This document shows, piece after piece, positions 56,135 to 64,000 of a stretch of 64,000 nucleotides of DNA (its first letter is position 1; each line of letters opens with the position of its first letter). The stretch comes from an uncultured Shewanella sp. (GTDB lineage Bacteria; Pseudomonadota; Gammaproteobacteria; Enterobacterales; Shewanellaceae). The notes below the pieces were generated by a model. That model saw nothing but the letters and a program-made list of their open reading frames with translations. It made no database searches and had not been told where the DNA came from. The position numbers and the translations under genes are program-made. Location: the NCBI RefSeq assembly GCF_947501225.1, contig NZ_CANMUW010000003.1, positions 1 through 64,000 on the forward strand. Direction: 5' to 3'.

Positions 56135-56168
56135 ATCGCGGGTTATTTTATTTGAAATAACCCGCGAT
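56135..56168 (+). terminator. Stem-loop after emrB
   Basis: A 14-bp perfect inverted repeat ATCGCGGGTTATTT/AAATAACCCGCGAT with a six-base loop lies 22 bases after the emrB stop. No T tract follows, but the stem is strong. Confidence 0.65.
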
Positions 56169-56237
56169 GCCTCTTTGACCTTAGTGATGTTACACTGATT
56201 TTTTAATTTCTGTCATCGTTCAAAAAGAGGAGATGAT

Positions 56238-56693
56238 ATGCAGTGGAGCGTTCTGACATTTAATGAGCTTTCGGTAGACGAGCTGTATGAGTTACTGAAA
56301 CTTAGGGTAGATATTTTTGTGGTTGAGCAAAACTGCCCCTACCCAGAATTAGATGAGAAGGATCGCCATATTGAAACCCGTCATCTGCTGGGACGAAATG
56401 ATGCCGGAGAGATTGTGGCTTATGCACGATTACTCGCGCCCGGAGTCAGTTATACAGACGCCAGTATCGGGCGGGTTGTCGTTGCCGAGCAGGCAAGAGG
56501 GGGCGGTGTGGCGTATGCATTGATGACAGAAGCCATCAGGTTGACAGAGAGTTATTGGGCCGGGAAAAATATCCAGCTTGGTGGCCAGGAGTATCTCAAG
56601 GATTTCTATCAAAAGCTTGGTTTTGAGCCGGTCTCTGAAGTCTATCTTGAAGATGGGATCCCACATCTTGATATGCTATTCCGAACGGTATAA
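56238..56693 (+). CDS. elaA: GNAT-family acetyltransferase ElaA
   Basis: This 151-residue GNAT protein starts MQWSVLTFNELSVDELYELL, then KLRVDIFVVEQNCPYPELDEKD, which is the ElaA signature. The acetyl-CoA-binding motif A is IGRVVVAEQARGGGVAYALM (about 75-94), and GGQEYLKDFYQKLGFEPVSE is motif B. The substrate of ElaA is not established. A strong AGAGGAG ribosome site precedes ATG. Monocistronic with a terminator. Confidence 0.92.
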   Translation: MQWSVLTFNELSVDELYELLKLRVDIFVVEQNCPYPELDEKDRHIETRHLLGRNDAGEIVAYARLLAPGVSYTDASIGRVVVAEQARGGGVAYALMTEAIRLTESYWAGKNIQLGGQEYLKDFYQKLGFEPVSEVYLEDGIPHLDMLFRTV

Positions 56694-56766
56694 AAGTGCT
56701 CTCGCTCGGCGAGAGTAGAGCACCTTCTTAATACGCCATTTCGTCACACTCTGAACATCATAATAA

Positions 56767-56796
56767 AAAAAGGAGCACCCTTGGGTGCTCCTTTTT
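56767..56796. terminator. Convergent terminator
   Basis: The stem AAAGGAGCACCC/GGGTGCTCCTTT with a minimal loop is flanked by A and T tracts. It serves elaA and the small gene on the opposite strand. Confidence 0.92.
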
Positions 56797-56824
56797 GAGA
56801 AATTCCCCGACAAATTGTTGAGGT

Positions 56825-57070
56825 TTAGTCTCGTAGTTGGATATCTGTTCTGTAATCCACTTCACCATGGGCACTTATCGTTGCCAGATGATTTTGTTGA
56901 GAGATCACAGCCAGAGGTCCGGAGTGCAGATGGCGGACAAACAACAGCCGATAACCAAATCGGTGCAGGTTATATAGGGCTATTTTTTGTTCTGCGGTCA
57001 TAGCGTCCCAATGAACGTCATGATGCAGTTCTGCCCCTCTTCTGTCTTGCAATTGTTGTGCTATTTGCAT
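56825..57070 (-). CDS. Small hypothetical protein
   Basis: The 81-residue frame begins MQIAQQLQDRRGAELHHDVH at ATG 57070; a GTG at 57085 would add five residues. It ends just before a terminator in its own orientation, has a normal soluble composition, several His and Arg, and no signal peptide or membrane segment. I do not recognise the family. The terminator and its length in a non-overlapping position argue that it is a real gene; function unknown. Confidence 0.6.
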   Translation of the reverse strand: MQIAQQLQDRRGAELHHDVHWDAMTAEQKIALYNLHRFGYRLLFVRHLHSGPLAVISQQNHLATISAHGEVDYRTDIQLRD

Positions 57071-57511
57071 ATTTCTTATCTTCACGCATGCAGGCCCGAT
57101 GCGCCTGTCTTTTCATGATTTTCCCAAATGAGAAATGGTGAGTTTGCAAAAAAAGTCATGCAAACTGAAAACTCATGCATGTTAACAAAAAGTTTCAGGG
57201 CAAAAATTGAACTAGGTCAATAGATACCTATTTTTAAGTAGCTAATGCTTAAACATGGGACTTCGCTCACACTTCATCGTATTTTTCTATATTAGTGGGT
57301 GGTAATATTCAATGCTTCAGAGGCGGCAAAAAAAACATCTGCAATGTTGTAAGTATTTGATGTGGAGTTTGTTTGTTGCTCTTTTCGCGTGTGAGCAGCT
57401 TTGACTCGAGTCCCTAGCCAGCTGTTTGTGGAAATCGGGTATGGATTGTGGATCTAAGGATAGCTATTCATTTATGATTTATTGATTATTCCTGTCATCG
57501 GAGAGCTCCTC
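57071..57511. other. Divergent intergenic region before the radical SAM gene
   Basis: These 441 bases are gene free. TTGAACTAGGTCAA at 57207-57220 resembles an FNR-type site (TTGAT-N4-ATCAA) with one mismatch per half. ATGCATG/CATGCAA-like words cluster near 57150-57180. The left edge holds the promoter of the small minus-strand gene. Confidence 0.35.
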
Positions 57512-58393
57512 TTGAACTATATCGAGCCTTTGTTTCGTCCGCCATCGGAGTGGAAGTCACTCATTTTGCAGGTGACTAACGGTTGTAGCTGGAATCGTTG
57601 CAGCTTTTGCGACATGTATACCGCTCCTCAGAAGCGATTCAGGGCGCAGAAGCTGGATAAGATTGAAGCCGATATTATGAGTGTTGCCAACAGTGGCCGC
57701 TCGGTTCATCGGATGTTTCTTGCCGATGGTGATGCGATGAGCCTCCCCTTCGACAGGCTCGAGGCTATCTGCTTGCTTATCCGTGAGCACCTGCCAGAAG
57801 TTACCCGCATCAGTAGTTATTGTCTGCCGAGAAATCTTAGAAATAAGAGTGCTGAGCAGTTGTCAAGGCTCAGAGAACTCGGATTATCCCTGCTCTACAT
57901 CGGTTGCGAAAGTGGTGATGATGAGGTGCTGAAACGGATAGAAAAGGGTGAAACCTTCGAGTCGTCGCTCGCCGCGTTGAAAAAGATAAAAAGGGCAGGA
58001 ATTAAATCTTCGGTGATGATCTTAAATGGGCTCGGTGGCACCGAACTGTCACAACAGCATGCCATCAACTCGGCTAAGTTAATGAATGCCGCTCAGCCCG
58101 AGTACCTCTCTACTCTGGTGGTCACACTGCCATTAGGGAGTGAGCGTATGGATGCCAGCTTCGACGGCCGGTTTCAGCTACCGGACCAACATGGCTTATT
58201 CGTCGAAATGCATACTCTCTTGACGCATCTGAAACTGAATAAAACGGTTTTTCGTTCGGATCATGCTTCAAACTATCTGGTTCTCAAAGGGAACTTAGGA
58301 AAAGACAAGCAGCGCCTGCTAGCCGAAGTGGAGCAGGCCATGACTCAGCCGCATTCAAGCGGCTTAAGGCTGGAGTGGCAGCGCGGGCTTTAA
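57512..58393 (+). CDS. Radical SAM protein of unknown function
   Basis: This is a 293-residue radical SAM enzyme from a TTG start at 57512, six bases after GGAGAG and giving the family-like N-terminus NYIEPLFRPPSEWKSLILQV. The 4Fe-4S motif is CSWNRCSFC (C-x4-C-x2-C) near residue 25-33, followed by DMYTAPQKRFR. FLADGDAMSLP, GCESGDDEVLKRIEKGE and the LGGTELSQQHA region match the CSxNxCxFCxMY group of COG1032. Reaction and substrate are unknown. It ends 4 bases from the convergent LysR gene. An upstream TTG at 57482 would add ten residues. Confidence 0.85.
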   Translation: MNYIEPLFRPPSEWKSLILQVTNGCSWNRCSFCDMYTAPQKRFRAQKLDKIEADIMSVANSGRSVHRMFLADGDAMSLPFDRLEAICLLIREHLPEVTRISSYCLPRNLRNKSAEQLSRLRELGLSLLYIGCESGDDEVLKRIEKGETFESSLAALKKIKRAGIKSSVMILNGLGGTELSQQHAINSAKLMNAAQPEYLSTLVVTLPLGSERMDASFDGRFQLPDQHGLFVEMHTLLTHLKLNKTVFRSDHASNYLVLKGNLGKDKQRLLAEVEQAMTQPHSSGLRLEWQRGL

Positions 58394-58397
58394 TCTT

Positions 58398-59366
58398 TTA
58401 TCGGGGCTTACTTTTTATCGGACCGGGCTTGATAAGTGTCCCTTCATCTTTGAGTGAACTTGTGATGCCAAGACAGTGCTCCTTGAACCACTGGATTAAT
58501 GGATCTCTGTGCACTCGTGCGTGCCAATATAGCGTACTCTCTAAAGGGGGGAACGGATCAATAGAGACGCCGACGAGCTTTCCACGCCATTGAGGATACT
58601 CAAGTGCCCTCTGGGGGATAAAACCGACATGTTTTCCGGCCATGAGCCCATGTAACATCACCTCCATCGAGCTGGCGATAAAGCTTGTTTTTCGCTGTAG
58701 CTGCTGAGCTTGCACTAAGCGGTTAATCTCAACCTCCACTAAGTTTGAAGAGGAGTACTCAGCCGTTTCGTAGGAGAAGATTTGCGCTAAGGTCGGGTTC
58801 TCAATTTGGGCGAGTGGATGGCTTCTGGTGAAGGCCGCGCAATATTGATCTTCATTAAGGCGACGTCCATAGATGTTGGCGGGCGGAGATTCGGTGCCTC
58901 CGGCAGCTAGGTCGAGTTCACCGGACTCAAGCAGAGAGAACATATCTTTAGGTTTATCAATGAACTCCAGTTCAACATTTGGCGCTTCTTTGGTTATTTT
59001 ATCTAGCATCTTAGGGATCATGAGTTGAGTCAGATCGTCCATAAAGGCGATGCGGATAACGCCATGGCTCTCAGAGGGTTCGAATGGCTCTTTCAAAATG
59101 AGCCGACTACTCATCTGTAACCATTCACGTAGATCGGGCAGTAGAGCCAGTGCTCTATCTGTGGCCTTGATACCCTGTCCATGCCTGATAAAAAGCGGAT
59201 CGTCGAACAGGCTTCGCAGCTTCTTTAAGTTTTGACTCATGGCGGGTTGTGAGATATCGAGCCGTTCGGCGCTCTTTGACACGCTTTGCTCTTCGATCAA
59301 TACCGCCAGGTTGAGCAGTAAATTGAGGTCGCAACCCTGGATTGTTTTCAGAACTGCTGGATTCAA
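58398..59366 (-). CDS. LysR-family regulator, second of a tandem pair
   Basis: This is a 322-residue LeuO/NodD-type LysR protein. The HTH region contains CDLNLLLNLAVLIEEQSVSK and DISQPAMSQNLKKLRSLFDD, and PLFIRHGQGIKATDRALALL follows. The substrate-binding domain starts near 95. Its start overlaps the stop of the upstream LysR gene by four bases, so the two are co-translated. It is clearly paralogous to that gene along the whole HTH and part of the effector domain. Target unknown. Confidence 0.88.
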   Translation of the reverse strand: MNPAVLKTIQGCDLNLLLNLAVLIEEQSVSKSAERLDISQPAMSQNLKKLRSLFDDPLFIRHGQGIKATDRALALLPDLREWLQMSSRLILKEPFEPSESHGVIRIAFMDDLTQLMIPKMLDKITKEAPNVELEFIDKPKDMFSLLESGELDLAAGGTESPPANIYGRRLNEDQYCAAFTRSHPLAQIENPTLAQIFSYETAEYSSSNLVEVEINRLVQAQQLQRKTSFIASSMEVMLHGLMAGKHVGFIPQRALEYPQWRGKLVGVSIDPFPPLESTLYWHARVHRDPLIQWFKEHCLGITSSLKDEGTLIKPGPIKSKPR

Positions 59367-60316
59367 AGGGAGTTCCTCGCCATTTTCAGTTGTGTTGCTA
59401 TTATCTCTGCCAGCTCTTTTCTGAACCAGTGATGCAGCTCGGCGTTGTGAACATGTTCATTCCAGCATACTTTAAGCTCCAATTCGATTGGATCACCTAA
59501 CCAATTAAAATCCCTTGCGTCGAACTCTGGTAATATGCTTGTCGAAAAGTGTGGGATCAAGGTGGCAGTATCTCTCGTTCGAAGAGCCTGTATCATAGTG
59601 CTTAGAGAGCCCGACGTGAGGGCGTAGGAGGCCTCTTCAGCATTAATCTTCTTCAGAGCGTTAATTACATGTATCTGATTATGCTCTTGATATTGATATC
59701 TGAGTAATTTTATTGAGCTGCTATCCAGCCCATTGGCCATCTGCTTATCTGCATCTTGGTGCAACGAGACAAGCTGCCATGATGCACTCGTTATGGTGTT
59801 ACTACAAAGTGGCTTTGGCACCGTGTCATAAAAACCGATAACCAGATCAACCTGACCCCTTCGCAGAAGCTTAAATGCATCTCTTTGTTGTGAGATATAT
59901 TCAATTTCCAGATGGGGAGCAACCTCTTGCATGCGTAATATCAGCGGAGTGATGCACATCTGTGCCATCACATCGTTCATAATAAAGCGTAATCTTCCCT
60001 GTGCCGTCTTAGGGTTAAACTCATCTCCCTCTAATAGTTCGACGGCTCGGTAAAGCAGTGGCTTCAACTCTTGCTCGATAGATAGTGCCTTATTGGTCAG
60101 CGTCATCCCGTTATGTCCCTTGACGAGCAGAGGGTCTTCAAATAGCAGCCTCAGACGTTTTAGCACCTGACTCATTGCCGATTGAGATAAGCCTAACGCT
60201 TTTGCCGCCTTGGTGACATGAGCCTCTTTTAACAATACGGATAGTGCGATCAACAGATTAAGATCGCAATCTTTGAGTTGGTCGAAGCTTTTTTTTGATG
60301 GCATAGTGCAGCTCAA
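59363..60316 (-). CDS. LysR-family regulator, first of a tandem pair
   Basis: This is a 317-residue LysR protein with HTH segments CDLNLLIALSVLLKEAHVTK and GLSQSAMSQVLKRLRLLFED, then PLLVKGHNGMTLTNKALSIE. It shares the N-terminal layout and spacing with the next gene, indicating a duplication followed by divergence. Two co-translated LysR paralogues could form heterodimers. The upstream 349 bases to the OmpA-family gene probably hold the promoter. Confidence 0.88.
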   Translation of the reverse strand: MSCTMPSKKSFDQLKDCDLNLLIALSVLLKEAHVTKAAKALGLSQSAMSQVLKRLRLLFEDPLLVKGHNGMTLTNKALSIEQELKPLLYRAVELLEGDEFNPKTAQGRLRFIMNDVMAQMCITPLILRMQEVAPHLEIEYISQQRDAFKLLRRGQVDLVIGFYDTVPKPLCSNTITSASWQLVSLHQDADKQMANGLDSSSIKLLRYQYQEHNQIHVINALKKINAEEASYALTSGSLSTMIQALRTRDTATLIPHFSTSILPEFDARDFNWLGDPIELELKVCWNEHVHNAELHHWFRKELAEIIATQLKMARNSL

Positions 60317-60665
60317 GAGGCAGTTTGTCAGTAACTATCTGACTATAAACGAATTGGGTGGTTACATCTATAGAAGGATTGGTGGAAAAAAGGCCATCCT
60401 TGGCCTCAGGGGTCACAAACTTTGTTTTAATCAGGTAGTCCGATTAAGCAGATAAATGAGTGTTCCGTACTCCTTGCTTGAGCGCTTCCTTGTCTGAATC
60501 CTTTCTCCGCTCCATGACTAATTTTCCATGTCTTACTTTTCTGTGTCGACGATTCGATGTCACCTGCCCATTCCCTGAGCCTGCCGGGTCCTTAAAGTTG
60601 ACATCTCATGCGCCGGCACTTGTAGGGCCATCCATAGCCCTACAAGTAACCACTTAAATTGGAGA
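60317..60665. other. Intergenic region between LysR pair and OmpA-family gene
   Basis: There is no convincing gene here; the 65-residue frame at 60460-60657 has atypical composition and ends inside a hairpin. The region holds the LysR-pair promoter and the stem-loop downstream of the OmpA-family gene. Confidence 0.45.
60618..60647 (-). terminator. Stem-loop after the OmpA-family gene
   Basis: The perfect 11-bp inverted repeat ACTTGTAGGGC/GCCCTACAAGT lies 19 bases past the stop on the minus strand. It lacks a T tract; it may be a terminator or an mRNA-stabilising hairpin. Confidence 0.6.
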
Positions 60666-61691
60666 TTAAGAGGCAATCACTTGTGTTTCACTGGTAAGAG
60701 TGATGATCACTCGACGTTCCAAAGCCCGCTCCTTAAGAGAGTTGGCATGGGCGTTCTGCTCACCCGATGCTTGTTTCTCCAGTTTCTTCACTTCCAGGCC
60801 GTGAGAAACCAGATAATTTTCAACGTGCTGAACACGTGACTCTGATAATTTTTGGTTGTATGCAGAATCGCCTTGGTTGTCGGACTGCCCCTTTAGCATG
60901 ATGACATCACTATCATTCTTATGGGAAATACGAATGACCTCATCCAGCTTCGCTTTTGCTGTCTGACTCAACTCTGAAGAGTCGAATCCAAATAATACGG
61001 CAACGCTGCTCTTCTCCACCTTAGTCTCATAAACAGGCTCAGGACAAGGAGCTGGCTTAGTCTCTTTGATAACAGCGGGGAGTATGACTGCCGTTTGGGT
61101 TGGTTTAACCCCAAAACGGTAAGTCAGTTGAATGCCAACAGTTTGTGCATCCATGTTTGCGGTATTCCATGCCGATTCATCGATATCGATAAAGCGGCGG
61201 TACTTAGCCGAAACCGCGAGTGAATCGGTAATGTTATAACCTATACCGACTCCCATATAGCCTGCGGTGTCGGTAGCACTGACATATTTATTGGCGCTCA
61301 TTTGGTGGGCCAAGTGATATTGATAGGCGCCCGCTTCACCGGTAAGGAACCATTTTTCGTTGAGTGGTAACGTCCCTACCAGGCCAAGAGTGAAGCCATC
61401 TATATCTATCTCTTCACCGTGGGTAACACCTTCGCCATATCGCATATGAAGATCATCGTTAGTTCCCAGATCTTGCCAGCCAGCTTCGATAGCGAAGTAT
61501 TTGTTAAGCTGGTAACCAATAACCGCATTCCAGGCAAAGTCGCTGTCATCACCCAGATTGCTTACAGAATCGACAGACTCGAAGTTGCTCTGGCCTGCAC
61601 CCGCGCCTATGTACCAGGTGTTGTCTATGTCAGCTGCATTTGCGTATGAGAAACAGCTCATTAATGCGATGGCTAGAATAGATTTTTTCAT
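60666..61691 (-). CDS. OmpA-family outer-membrane protein
   Basis: This is a 341-residue protein. The signal peptide MKKSILAIALMSCFSYANA is cut before ADIDNTWYIGAGAG. An eight-stranded OmpA-type barrel spans about 22-200 (TWYIGAGAG, AVIGYQLNKYFAIEAGW, LAVSAKYRRFIDID, GIQLTYRFG). A Pro-rich hinge (KPAPCPEPVYE) leads to an OmpA_C peptidoglycan-binding domain (about 230-335) with SVAVLFGFDSSELSQTAK, KGQSDNQGD, NQKLSESRVQHVENYL and ALERRVIIT. It anchors the outer membrane to peptidoglycan. An AGGGAG-like ribosome site precedes ATG. Confidence 0.93.
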   Translation of the reverse strand: MKKSILAIALMSCFSYANAADIDNTWYIGAGAGQSNFESVDSVSNLGDDSDFAWNAVIGYQLNKYFAIEAGWQDLGTNDDLHMRYGEGVTHGEEIDIDGFTLGLVGTLPLNEKWFLTGEAGAYQYHLAHQMSANKYVSATDTAGYMGVGIGYNITDSLAVSAKYRRFIDIDESAWNTANMDAQTVGIQLTYRFGVKPTQTAVILPAVIKETKPAPCPEPVYETKVEKSSVAVLFGFDSSELSQTAKAKLDEVIRISHKNDSDVIMLKGQSDNQGDSAYNQKLSESRVQHVENYLVSHGLEVKKLEKQASGEQNAHANSLKERALERRVIITLTSETQVIAS

Positions 61692-62153
61692 TTTTTGTGC
61701 TCCCTAATGAAAATTTAAAAATCATTTATGTTTTTGATGGGGGCATTTTGAAGAGATTTTGATAATTGAGCGATAGAGCATCGCTTATAACGATTATTCG
61801 TTTGGCTTATGTTTTTCGGTGTTAATTGTATATATTAAGCTTAAATTAAGATTGAGAGTGAAGTAGGTTTGTAGATTAGAGCGAGTAGTTTCTCCCGGTG
61901 TGACAGTTGTCTAGGTAGCTAAGTTGTTTTTTTCAAAGGCTTAACTTCTATTCTTAACCACTTTTGACCTGTTTACGTTTTTGCCCTTAGTTCATGACCT
62001 ATGCTATCGCTACCATAGAGGATATATATTTCATTTGTTTGGTGAATATTGCTGATTCATTGCAGGGGGGAAGGTTTAAGTGTGGCGGCTTCGTACGGCT
62101 ATTACTCCTGAGCTCTTATTAACTGCTCAGGAGTAGTGTCATAGGTAAGCAGG
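61692..62153. other. Intergenic region between ompA-like gene and mscS
   Basis: These 462 bases hold the ompA-family promoter and leader on the right of that gene, and the mscS stem-loop at 62103-62135. No gene is seen. Confidence 0.45.
62103..62135 (-). terminator. Stem-loop after mscS
   Basis: The 10-bp perfect inverted repeat TACTCCTGAG/CTCAGGAGTA with a 13-base loop lies 18 bases past the mscS stop. There is no T tract on the minus strand. Confidence 0.55.
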
Positions 62154-62987
62154 CTATCTCTCTATATGGACCTCTCTCACAGGACAAGGGATCTCGATTC
62201 CTGCTGTGTGCAGCGCCTTATAAATGGCCAGATTTGTTTGGTATTTATTTTGATAATAGCTTCGGGTGGGGACCCAATAGCGAACACCAATCTCGATACC
62301 TACGTTGTTAAAGCCATTGATACCTATATGGGGTGGCTTGTCCTGACTCACATTTGGGCTATCTGCCAACACCTGATTCGCCAGCGTAACCACCTCCTCA
62401 GGATCCGATTGATAGTTAATATTAAACTTGGTCTCTACCAATTTATTGGCAAAGGAGTTATGTAGTATCTCTCCGACAATATGCTTGTTGGGGATACTGA
62501 TCTTCTCCCCCTCTTCATTCGTCAGTACTGTCATGCCCAGATGGATATCCTGCACAACACCTGTAACCTCTTTAACAGTGATGGTATTGCCGATAATGAA
62601 AGGGCGGGTCACTATGATGGTTATGCCGGCGGCGTAGTTAGAGAGCATTCCCTGAATCGCGAGACCTGCTCCCAATGAGGCCGCACCGATGGCGGCGATC
62701 ATAGGTGTGACACTGATCCCCAATTTCCCCAGAGCAATGATGGCGACCATGGCAATGATTAGGATGCGAACTAAGTTGCTGACAAAGTTGCTTAGGGTGA
62801 TGTCGATATCATGTTTTTCAAACTGCCTTGTTACCAGTTTCGCGACCTTGGAGGCGAGCCACAGCCCGATAAGAAAGATCAGTAATGCACCGACCAGGCG
62901 AAAACTGTATTGAACAAGAAACTCGGTGATCAAGGTGTAGACATTTTGCAGTTGCTGCAGCTCTTGCGCGAGTTGATCTTCCTTCAT
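62154..62987 (-). CDS. mscS: Small-conductance mechanosensitive channel MscS
   Basis: This 277-residue channel is close to E. coli MscS (286). Three membrane helices lie at about 25-45, 65-88 and 95-125. The pore helix has the signature ASLGAGLAIQGMLSNYAAGI followed by RPFIIGNTI, and a cytoplasmic beta and vestibule domain lies to the C-terminus. It opens under hypo-osmotic shock to release solutes. It is a single gene with the stem-loop above; the start is preceded by AAGGTAGATACC. Confidence 0.94.
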   Translation of the reverse strand: MKEDQLAQELQQLQNVYTLITEFLVQYSFRLVGALLIFLIGLWLASKVAKLVTRQFEKHDIDITLSNFVSNLVRILIIAMVAIIALGKLGISVTPMIAAIGAASLGAGLAIQGMLSNYAAGITIIVTRPFIIGNTITVKEVTGVVQDIHLGMTVLTNEEGEKISIPNKHIVGEILHNSFANKLVETKFNINYQSDPEEVVTLANQVLADSPNVSQDKPPHIGINGFNNVGIEIGVRYWVPTRSYYQNKYQTNLAIYKALHTAGIEIPCPVREVHIER

Positions 62988-63209
62988 GGTATCTACCTTT
63001 AAATAACATCACTTGAATAGTGAGTAGCTTACTGAATTTTAGTTACTTTGGTAGCAAAACTGTTGAATTTTCTGAGAAGATTTTTATGTTTATTTGTCGA
63101 CGTCGATTCTGCGTGAAGAGGATCATGAATTATCCATATTTTTAATGTGGTTTTAAGCGGAGTAAGTTACTGTGCTGATTGAACTCAAGACCCAGCTAGG
63201 AATGAAAGC

Positions 63210-63674
63210 ATGCGAACCCTGTTATTTGTTATCTGTACCTTGTTGACCAGCTTTGCTCAGGCATCATCTTATGTTGAGGGAGATCTGATCTCTCAAATAC
63301 AACTTCAGGATCAGTTTGAAAATGAGATCACTGTTTCAGAAGGTACCCGGACACTGCTTTTTAGCCGCAACATGAAAGGCGGAGATATCATTAAGGAGGC
63401 GTTGGAAACGCTCACGGCAGAGCAGAAACAAGCTAACGATTCGCTGGTTTACGTCGCAGACATCAGTGGTATGCCCTCACTGATTGCTAAGTTTGTCGCT
63501 ATTCCTCAAATGAAAGACCTTCCTTTTTCCATGGGGCTGGATAGAGAGGGAGAAACGACTCGCTTGTTGCCTTCTGCAAAGGATCAGGCAACCCTTATCA
63601 CATTAGATCACCTTAAGGTGGTGAATGTGAGTACCTTCGACTCCAGTGCCGCACTCATAAAGGCCTTGAGGTAG
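63210..63674 (+). CDS. Small periplasmic protein, YtfJ-like (unassigned)
   Basis: This 154-residue protein has a signal peptide (MRTLLFVICTLLTSFAQA), so it is exported. The remainder (SSYVEGDLISQIQLQDQFEN, TLLFSRNMKGGD, LVYVADISGMPSLIAKFVAI, ATLITLDHLKVVNVSTF) has the alternating strand-helix layout of a thioredoxin-like fold but no CXXC. YtfJ is a distant possibility; I do not assign a function. Its only cysteine is in the signal peptide. A terminator follows. Confidence 0.65.
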   Translation: MRTLLFVICTLLTSFAQASSYVEGDLISQIQLQDQFENEITVSEGTRTLLFSRNMKGGDIIKEALETLTAEQKQANDSLVYVADISGMPSLIAKFVAIPQMKDLPFSMGLDREGETTRLLPSAKDQATLITLDHLKVVNVSTFDSSAALIKALR

Positions 63675-63695
63675 AGGGAAACTATCTTGTCACAT

Positions 63696-63722
63696 AAAAA
63701 ATGGGCTTAATTGCCCATTTTT
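63696..63722. terminator. Convergent terminator
   Basis: The stem AAAATGGGC/GCCCATTTT with a TTAATT loop is followed by further T residues; it lies between the periplasmic protein gene and the ydcH-like gene. Confidence 0.87.
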
Positions 63723-63744
63723 ATATCTAGTATTGTTTTCGCAG

Positions 63745-63966
63745 TTAAATATGTTGTGGTGAATTCTTTAAAATCGTGTGTATCTCCTCCTTAAGGTGAA
63801 GCTTCTTTATCTTGAGCTCATGGATCTCATTGGTAAAGCCACTGGAGCTATGTTGCTCTAACTCCTTAATTTCATCATCCAAGGCATTGTGCTTATTAAA
63901 TGTCTTTAGAAAGTGTGCATCTTCGCTTTTTAGTTTGGTGATGAGCGCTCTGTATTCCGGAAACAT
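63745..63966 (-). CDS. YdcH/DUF465 family small protein
   Basis: This is a 73-residue, charged, helical protein beginning MFPEYRALITKLKSEDAHFL and containing FNKHNALDDEIKELEQ, then EIHELKIKKLHLKEEIHTIL, the YdcH/DUF465 pattern (coiled coil, Lys/Glu rich). The function is not established. A GGGAGG ribosome site precedes the start (on the minus strand, GGAGGGAGATCGCAACTATG). It is the last gene of the window. Confidence 0.88.
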   Translation of the reverse strand: MFPEYRALITKLKSEDAHFLKTFNKHNALDDEIKELEQHSSSGFTNEIHELKIKKLHLKEEIHTILKNSPQHI

Positions 63967-64000
63967 AGTTGCGATCTCCCTCCTTTTTTATTTTGTTTAT

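Noticed and set aside
60460..60657. 65-residue frame upstream of LysR pair
   Set aside because: Ends in the stem-loop downstream of the OmpA-family gene, and Ser/Pro/Leu composition without family resemblance.

Overview
The window looks like a core chromosomal segment of a marine gammaproteobacterium, most probably Shewanella. The gene order and products support this: mutT-yacG-zapD-coaE-pilDCB-pilA, nadC/ampDE, pdhR-aceEF-lpd, acnB, rsd, hemE and purHD, together with an outer-membrane multihaem cytochrome of the OmcA/MtrC type and several large c-di-GMP proteins. Most genes are housekeeping genes with ordinary gammaproteobacterial lengths. No phage, insertion sequence, integrase or CRISPR array is visible.

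Layout. 1-1000: the 3' end of a 5S rRNA gene, its terminator, and a gene-free stretch with three degenerate REP-like repeats. 1000-7700 (minus strand): a division/CoA/type IV pilus block (mutT, yacG, zapD, coaE, pilD, pilC, pilB, pilA). 8300-11200: nadC diverging from ampDE, with a palindrome between them. 11300-18450: the pyruvate dehydrogenase operon, with a textbook PdhR operator before pdhR and a terminator separating lpd. 18500-27600: a 1485-residue propeller/PAS/GGDEF/EAL protein, a patatin with a C-terminal barrel (PlpD type) and an M13 lipoprotein peptidase. 27600-33600: an HAD phosphatase, acnB (GTG start), rsd, a candidate small RNA and hemE. 34100-43300: a second GGDEF-EAL protein, a nine-repeat Ig-like lipoprotein and purHD.

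43450-64000 is more accessory. It has a MerR/ZntR-like regulator with a typical long-spacer promoter, co-transcribed with a permease whose cytoplasmic loop carries repeated Cys-Cys motifs. It also has an outer-membrane cytochrome with nine CXXCH motifs, an S9 peptidase lipoprotein, a DUF4382 lipoprotein, a yeeN-type YebC protein, a LysR-emrAB drug efflux locus, elaA, a small hypothetical gene, a radical SAM protein convergent with two tandem paralogous LysR genes, an OmpA-type porin, an MscS channel, a small periplasmic protein and a YdcH-like protein.

The least explained elements are the promoter-terminator unit between rsd and hemE (candidate small RNA), the Cys-Cys loop permease with its MerR regulator, the nine-haem cytochrome, the palindrome between nadC and ampD, and the tandem LysR pair. 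All functional calls are from reading motifs by eye; no database search was possible.
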